DNA from: Pelargonium cotyledonis
Taxonomy: Eukaryota > Streptophyta > Magnoliopsida > Geraniales > Geraniaceae
Length of the DNA stretch: 27,545 nt
NCBI GenBank assembly: GCA_036897625.1
Contig: JAYMTA010000512.1
Coordinates: 1 to 27,545, forward strand
Direction: 5' to 3'
Both the position numbers and the translations under genes were made by a program. This document shows, piece after piece, positions 21,701-27,545 of the stretch (the stretch's first letter is position 1; each line of letters opens with the position of its first letter). Below the pieces are notes generated by a model. It saw nothing but the letters and a program-made list of their open reading frames with translations. It did no database searches and was not told the origin of the DNA.

Positions 21701-22940
21701 TTACCATGCTTTAAATGATTTGATGCAGACGAAACTATCTCACTTGGATCTTGCTGGTAGACCAGTAATTGAGCTAGAGAAGACCAACATTGTGTCAGAG
21801 CATAATCAGCATTTCCAGGTATAATTCTCATAGTAGAATGGAGCAATTATAACTGTTTCATACTTAAAATTTAGTCAATCTAGTCCTGCACATTATATTT
21901 ACATGCAAGCTGCTAATGTTGACCCTGCCAATAAGAGTGAAAAGCTGTTTCGACCGACCTTAGATTCCAAATGGCAAAATTCAGTATTTCTTACAGCCTC
22001 GAGAATTAAGGAAAATATTTGACGGAAAGAGGAGTAAGGCTTTTAATGAAAGAACCAGGGAGTGGTTGATTGACGATTTTTTGTTGTCGTCTCTGCTCTT
22101 TGTTTTCCCGTCGCACTCCATTCTACAGTGTCATTCAATGACGTCCCTCCTGTTACATTATTTTTGGCTTATATTTGCAGGTCTATTACAAGTTCGGCAG
22201 CTTTTCAATGATTAGGGAGCCATTGATGTTGATTATGGGATTTTTCTTCCTTTTTGTTACTTGCATTATATATATGCATGCTGACATGTCCATATCCAAA
22301 TCTTCTGCCGCTTATTTGGCGAAACAGCAGTGGGATGAAGTAAGTGGGATATTCTCTCAAATCTAATTTTTATTACTTTGATTCATAAAAGATTTGATCA
22401 GTTGAGAATATTGATTTGCATAACTTCAGATGCAAGCAACAATTCAGCTGGTCCTGAATGTCATTAACACCTGCTTAAGTGTACACGACAAGCTTGAAAC
22501 ATCCTTGCGTGATCTCTCTAGGACGGGGGATGTCCAAGCATGTAAAGCAGCTCGTAAAGCAGCTGACAGTGCATTGAAAGAGCTTTACAAGGAGCTAAAG
22601 CCCTCGATATCTTTCTTGCAAACCTCTCCTATGGCCACTCAGATATTGCCCAAGGTTCAAATGCCGTTTAGCTGTAATTTGATCTGTTATATACATGTCG
22701 TATTCTCACAATCAAAATTCGTATCTAAATGATGTTGGGTGCAACCAGGTGGAGGAGCTAGCGGCCAAGGAGAGAGAGCTGCAAGAGAAACTAATGGCAA
22801 AACACTCAACAGTGGTGGAAGGTTACGAGAAGAAGTCCCGCGGGAGGCAAATTGAGAATCGGGTTGCTACGATGCAGCAAAAAATTAGTGCTTTGAGGCA
22901 GGAGGTTGATGATCTGCTTGACTACATTAGTGAGATATAA
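18732..22940 (+). CDS. OST1: Ribophorin I, oligosaccharyltransferase subunit 1
   Basis: Exons 18732-18824, 19940-19984, 20172-20806, 20899-21046, 21124-21300, 21477-21545, 21729-21818, 22181-22339, 22430-22654 and 22749-22940 give 610 residues, close to the roughly 614 usual for plants. An ER signal peptide opens the protein (LFLFTIALLFSPALS, about residues 6-21). The lumenal part shows ribophorin I signatures: ENLPSFSYSPIVVHFE, ISHWGNVQVTEHYKL, LPPRAHSIYYRDDIGNISTS and EPRYPLFGGWRT. One membrane span lies at about 433-452 (PLMLIMGFFFLFVTCIIY), followed by a 150-residue cytosolic, helix-rich tail. Family knowledge: ribophorin I is a non-catalytic subunit of the ER complex that transfers the dolichol-linked glycan to Asn-X-Ser/Thr; it helps hold substrates at the translocon. 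Intron 1 (1.1 kb) carries two MITE-like insertions, far from the splice sites. Confidence 0.95.
19034..19257. repeat. Imperfect foldback, MITE-like, in OST1 intron 1
   Basis: The left part (GATAAGAATTTGATGGGAAT, near 19050-19070) resembles the complement of the right part (near 19200-19245, ATTCTCATTCTCAGACTAAA). CATTACG at 19034 and its complement CGTAATG at 19251 may mark the ends. No target-site duplication was found. The interior is low-complexity (CCATTTCCATT units). Confidence 0.4.
19273..19648. mobile_element. hAT-like MITE with 8-bp target-site duplication
   Basis: A 376-bp element is flanked by exact 8-bp direct repeats GCAAAGAT (19265-19272 and 19649-19656). Its ends are imperfect inverted repeats: CTATGTTGCATAGACA on the left and, complemented, CTATGATGCACGGATA on the right. 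An 8-bp duplication with short terminal repeats is typical of hAT elements. It has no transposase; a short open frame crossing its right end is chance. The interior has GACACGACAC-like and GTGTCCGAGTGTCC-like subterminal motifs, which can pair with each other. Confidence 0.8.
19396..19466. repeat. 27-bp tandem repeat, 2.6 copies
   Basis: AGAGTGTCAAACTCGTTAAT plus TGTGTTT starts at 19396 and 19423, with a partial third copy at 19450-19466. The copies are identical where they overlap. It lies within the hAT-like MITE, so it arose inside the element or was carried with it. Confidence 0.95.
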
Positions 22941-23156
22941 TAGAGAGCATAACCTGGTGATGCTTGGGTCCAGAACAGTAAATATTCTGATGAGTACTGC
23001 ATTTGGCTTCTACATTTATTTAGGTTGTGGACAGTGAATTTCCTGTCAACTATACTCCCACTATGATTGTTAGTTTACTTAAAAAATTTTAAGATTTTGT
23101 GTAGTCCTGTGTTTGACAATGTCGAATGACTTGTTATTCCCAGTTGTTATTATAGT

Positions 23157-23162
23157 AATAAA
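23157..23162 (+). terminator. Poly(A) signal of OST1
   Basis: A canonical AATAAA lies 217 bases after the OST1 stop codon in a T-rich 3' UTR. From here to about 23495, before the OEP21 promoter motifs, I see nothing but AT-rich intergenic DNA. Confidence 0.6.
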
Positions 23163-23500
23163 ACACTGAGATGGTTGACTGTGATAGATTAGGAATGCGT
23201 AATAAATATACTTCTCAAACTAGTCAATAATGAAAACGAATATGATGATACGACGTATGTATGCGGATCGAATGAAACAAAGCAGTAATGATGATAAAAT
23301 CCATAGACGGACAAGATCGATAAGATTGAATATGCTAAATCTGTTTTATTTATTTTTTAAACTGCTAAATTTGTATTTATTCAATGAAAATATGTGCAAA
23401 AACGGTTGGAAAAATAAAAAGTCGACCGTGGTTAAAAAAAAAAATCAATGATGAAGGGCAAAATTGTCATTTTGTAGTATATATACAGAATTATTGCAAA

Positions 23501-23710
23501 TGGGCTTCAGTTTAAGCCCAAGAATTGGGCCCAGTGAGATCCGAACCCAAGTGCAGTCAACATGTGACATTGTAGATAACGAAGTGCGAAGAAGAGCAGA
23601 GGAAGAAAAGTTGAATACTAGAGAAGAGAAGAGAGGACCTCACTTCACTATCTTCAACAACGCTACGCAGACCATACAGGGTTTATAGCTTCCGGTTTCC
23701 GCTAGGGTTT
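23501..23710 (+). promoter_or_regulatory. Site II (TCP) elements plus telo-box upstream of OEP21
   Basis: TGGGCT (23501-23506), AGCCCA (23515-23520) and the palindrome TGGGCCCA (23526-23533) are site II type motifs. A telo-box TAGGGTTT (23703-23710, AAACCCTA on the other strand) lies 41 bases before the start codon. In plants this pair is typical of housekeeping and organelle-biogenesis genes active in growing cells. The match is by motif only. Confidence 0.65.
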
Positions 23711-23751
23711 TCACTTCTTCATCTTCCTCTACAATTTTACATACAGAAAAA

Positions 23752-26177
23752 ATGGAGACATCACTAAGATTGGGAGGTGATTCAAAATCTCTATGGCTGT
23801 CGAATGACTCGAAATCACATAGGTTAGGTGGTGATGTGAAATCTCTCAGACTCCATGCCAAGGAGAAGATTCGCATTGATTCCAACACCCGCTTACAGGT
23901 CAACTCTTCTTTTTTTTTTTTTTTTACTGTGTTTGTTTCCTGAGAAAGTAGTGCTACACTGATGGAAAGTCATTATGTATGCCCAAACATGTTGTAATAG
24001 TCTGGAATTCATATTTGCAACCGAATGGGCTCGCAGTTTCTGTGAACTCTCTAGTTTAGTTGTATGTTGGTTGGTTGGCTGCTGGTTGGCTGCTACTTGG
24101 TTCAGTTCATGTCACTTTATGAACTATGATATAATTGGCCACAATTTTTATAATGTTATTGTGAAATCTCAGTGAACTTGTTATTGTGTGTGGAGCTGGT
24201 AGCTAGGTTTTCGTTTGCTTAGATACTTCTTCAGCCTTAGACTTGATGAAGAATCTAAACAGAATGAGGTTTGTAATCTTACCATGTAAAACTCAGGGGA
24301 AAGCCACTTTCAAAGTGAAGTCTCTGCCGATATTTTTTGCTCAACCTTTCTGTCTGTAACTCAGATTATGTCATTGCTCTTCTTTTTATATAGAACTAAT
24401 CCAGATAAAAATAACAATCATGAAAAGTCATCTCGGGAATTACAAATTTTTTGCATGTATTGTGTCAATTTTACGGGGCACGCCTCAAAATTGTGTATGA
24501 TTTGAGTCTATCCTTAATTGTATTTCCAACTTTAAAGGTGTACTTAATAGTATCCAAATGATACATCACTGGAAATGGTCACTTACTATGGGTTGCATTT
24601 CCTGTAAGCATTTAATATGATTGAAAATTTTCTCTCCTGTGATTCCTGGGCAAGAAAGTATACTGGGATTGATGGTTGGCTCTTTTATTGTTCTCAACTT
24701 CTGGATTCTTTCTTCCCACTTAACTTCTAGTATGATGTTATAGCTGGATTTGAATTTGGTTCATGTTTAAGTGTGTTCTCGTTGAATGTGTGTGTATTTA
24801 TGTTTGAGTGAATGGACAGTTCATCAGGAGGTAGAAAACAAGGAAGAGCATAATCAGTTGTGTTTTGATTGTTTCATGTTCCTTGGGTCATCTAGAAAAG
24901 GTGCATTAAGAATGCTTTCTAGGCAGAAATAGTTGCATTCCAAATCATTCATGCTATTAAATTTTGACAAGAAAAATATTGTACTGGTGTCAGTAGATTT
25001 AGGATGCTCAACTATTTTGCTTGGTTTGCTTCTAATCAATAATTATTTGCTTTGTTTGTAAATTGTTTATTAAGGTGGTATTGATAGGAGCTGAGTGCTG
25101 ATCAAACTTGGGTTAACGGTTTTTGCCTCCTCTTTATGTATGTCAGGTTCATGGAGAGCTTGATACCAGAATAGGAGCTCCAGTTTTTGTTAGTGCATTG
25201 ATAAGACACTTCTATCCAGATGTATGTATTCAGCATGTACTGGGACTGGTTCTTCGGAGTATTTCACTGGCTAATCTTGTTGTTATCTTTTGTAACTGTG
25301 TACTACTATAGTTATCTGCAAGTCTTGGAGTCGGATTGCAATTTGATAAAAGTAGGAAGCTTCAGTATAGTGTACGGGGAAAAAAGGCCTTTCCAGTTAC
25401 AACTGATGGCTTGTGGAGCTTTAATATCAAGGGGCGATGTGACGTTGACAAAGAATTTAACGAGGTATTTTTTCTTAAAGATGTGATTGACAAGGGAGAA
25501 TAGATAGTTCTGGTGCTCTGGTTTTTATGATTATAATGTTACCTTTCCATTGAAATTAAGTATTAAGTTTGCTGGAGCAATAGTGTTTATAAGTTCTCCG
25601 TAAATAATTTTCTTAATGAGCTCTGTGAACTGGCCATGCTGCATTGTTATACTGATGAAGTATAGTTTCTCAATTTTCGTTCTAATGTTTTATCCCCCAT
25701 GCCCCTACTATGTTCTAAATTCTAATACTATGACAGTGGAGGTCAAGAGGAGCTGCTGAGTTTACTTGGAGCATATTAAACTTTCAGAAAGACCAAGATG
25801 TCAGGCTCAAAATTGGCATGGAAGTGTCTGACAAGGTATATTCCCTATTTGGTGCCCACTACTCAAATATCCTGATTTTTCCTGGTTTTACATTTGATAT
25901 GTTCGTGTCTGTGTGCACACTCACATTCTTGTCCATATTACTGCATTTCTTTGAAATTTTTTTGTTAGTGATTTCTTTATCATACAGTATTATCTATTTG
26001 GTTGAATTAAGAAAATTGCAATATAACAACTTGAGGATGAAGATCTAATTTGAGTGGTTTGACTTGCTGCATTCTGAAACATTGTTATCTCAGGTCCCGT
26101 ATATGCAGATCAGGGAAAACAATTGGACATTCAATGCCGATATGAATGGAAAATGGAACGTGAGATTTGACTTGTGA
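23752..26177 (+). CDS. OEP21: Outer envelope pore protein 21 (chloroplast OEP21)
   Basis: Exons 23752-23898, 25147-25221, 25312-25464, 25737-25835 and 26094-26177 give 185 residues; pea OEP21 has about 177. Matching family motifs are METSLR at the start, [69 protein letters not shown] and the highly conserved end [20 protein letters not shown]. The pattern of alternating polar and hydrophobic residues fits a beta-barrel, and there is no cleavable transit peptide, as usual for this family. Family knowledge: OEP21 is a rectifying anion channel for phosphorylated carbohydrates such as triose phosphate, with ATP-regulated selectivity. Odd point: residues 6-23 are followed by a similar copy (RLGGDSKSL then RLGGDVKSL), an 18-residue tandem duplication near the N-terminus. 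Intron 1 (23899-25146) holds nothing I can name. Confidence 0.93.
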
Positions 26178-27447
26178 GGAAGTCAGAGCTTCCTCTGGAG
26201 ACATTATTTAGTGGCAAGATATGTAACTGCTGATAAAATATTCTCGTATTTCAATTATGATGGACAACAGCTGTTTGGCTATATATCATGGAATAGTGGA
26301 ACTGCAATCTTTCTTGGGCTGGAAAAATTGATTTTCTTCTCTTTCCGCTATACCCGCTAATAAAGATTTAGATTTAGGCATTGATAAAGAAGTGGTCCAA
26401 CATGGTGGCAAGACTCGAGGCTGCATTTTCTTTTCGGTGATTGTTTGTGTGTGGTGTGGCTTGAGTTAGTTGTGGGGCTTCGTTTTGCATTATGTACCAG
26501 AAGCTAAACTGCAGTTTCATTTTGTTGACAGCCTCTCAAATGGCTTTGGAGTCCCCACAATCCATCCATCTGCAGCCTCAGGTACTGTTCTGTTATGTGT
26601 CTTGTTAGTTATTGTATAGTATTATTATATGGTGGGAATGATATGGACATTGCATCTGTTCTGGGAAGTCACTCTCAGCACCAACACCACATATGATATG
26701 GCTTTATATCATCCTAGATTACTGTGTCATCGTTTAAGCCATTCCCTTAAAATCCCACTTTATGATCTTTCTTGATATCAATATCAGTATCACCATTGGT
26801 TCGGCTTGGTTTGGTTTAGAGACCTAAATAAAGATATATCCTACATATTGAATACATCTTGCTCTCTTGAAATTCCTTCACCATCTTTTCTAAGATCTCT
26901 CTATTTCCAAATTATTATATTCCAGTAAAAATCTCATGTTTTCTTTTTCTTTTGATGATTGAGTGAGTTAGTTCTTGGTGAGGTATTTGTAGCTGCAAAA
27001 AGTTGACCAATCCATGGAAAGATTGGCCAGTCTATAGAATGGTTTGACTGTTCCATTCAGTCGCTGGTCAAGTCAGTTACTCGGATATAAAGTTTTTCTA
27101 TTACAAAATAGTGATTTATTTAAAGGGAAATTTTGATTTTTTTTTTCGATCTAATTTGGTTTCTGAACTATTCTAAAACCTAAATAAACCCTAAAATAGT
27201 CACAATATTTTCAAATATTGACGTAGTTTTGTTTCTAAACTTTTGATATAAGTTTTGAGTTAATATTTAAAAGTTTAGTGACCATTTTAGGTGAAAAATG
27301 TTGGATCATGTTAATTGAAAACATGAAAGTTTAAGATCAAATTTTATGAATTATTTGTTTTCAGTGAAATGTTTTTTTTTCTTATAGAATTGTAATATGA
27401 ACATTTTATACAAAAGGTTTGTTTTTATTTTATTTTATTTTATAATA
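26178..27447. other. OEP21 3' UTR and downstream intergenic region
   Basis: An AATAAA at 26359-26364 ends the likely OEP21 3' UTR. At 26540-26581 a short ATG-led frame of 14 codons ends at a good donor (CAG|GTACTG) and might be the first exon of a next gene running out of the window. From 27000 to 27070 several short inverted repeats occur (CCAATC/GATTGG, GAATGG/CCATTC). From 27130 to 27430 the sequence is very AT-rich. No other gene is visible. Confidence 0.45.
26359..26364 (+). terminator. Poly(A) signal of OEP21
   Basis: A canonical AATAAA lies 182 bases after the stop codon, with T-rich sequence upstream. It is the best placed such signal for this gene. Confidence 0.55.
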
Positions 27448-27545
27448 CTCCCTCCGTCTCAAAATGAGTGCTCTTTTTTATTTTGAGAAAAATTAAGGAG
27501 AAGTTAGTTATTGTGGTATGTTTACTATTATATTTTTATGATCAT
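27448..27545. mobile_element. Stowaway-like MITE, left end only, cut by window edge
   Basis: CTCCCTCCGTCTCAAAATGA begins at 27448, directly after TA (27446-27447). It nearly matches the termini of the MITE at 7911-8209. The other terminus would lie beyond 27545. Confidence 0.65.

Overview
This is nuclear DNA from a flowering plant, most likely a eudicot. It is AT-rich and carries five intron-split plant gene families in a row, all on the + strand, with GT-AG introns and Stowaway- and hAT-type MITEs. I cannot name the species from the sequence; an asterid is only a guess. Exon boundaries were read by hand from splice sites, reading phase and family similarity, and every listed model stays in frame from ATG to stop.

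Layout: (1) 2870-7872, a long coiled-coil gene of the PICC (PAMP-induced coiled coil) family, without the family's usual last exon. (2) 8485-10248, the 3' half of a DHHC-type protein S-acyltransferase (PAT19-22-like), without start codon, DHHC domain or first three membrane spans. The PICC donor at 7873 and the PAT acceptor at 8484 are both phase 0, so splicing between them gives one uninterrupted 1701-residue reading frame. (3) 10968-14322, a complete 506-residue MLO gene with 14 coding exons. (4) 15088-17760, a 230-residue thylakoid-lumen FKBP18-like immunophilin. (5) 18732-22940, a 610-residue ribophorin I/OST1 subunit of oligosaccharyltransferase. (6) 23752-26177, a 185-residue OEP21 chloroplast outer-envelope channel. 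The window begins in an A-ending tail of unknown type and ends in the first 98 bases of a Stowaway-like element.

Apart from the chimera the genes are ordinary housekeeping or membrane-protein genes with no shared pathway; they are neighbours, not an operon. The most unusual point is the PICC/PAT junction. It is either a real exon-shuffling fusion, in which the fourth PAT membrane span replaces the lost PICC tail anchor, or two broken genes side by side, or an assembly join. A 299-bp Stowaway MITE sits in the hybrid intron. Other points are a 59-bp x 5 minisatellite running into an MLO splice acceptor, a pentanucleotide repeat over the MLO stop codon, a hAT-like MITE with an exact 8-bp target duplication in OST1 intron 1, and an 18-residue duplication at the OEP21 N-terminus. 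I found no tRNA, rRNA or CRISPR array.
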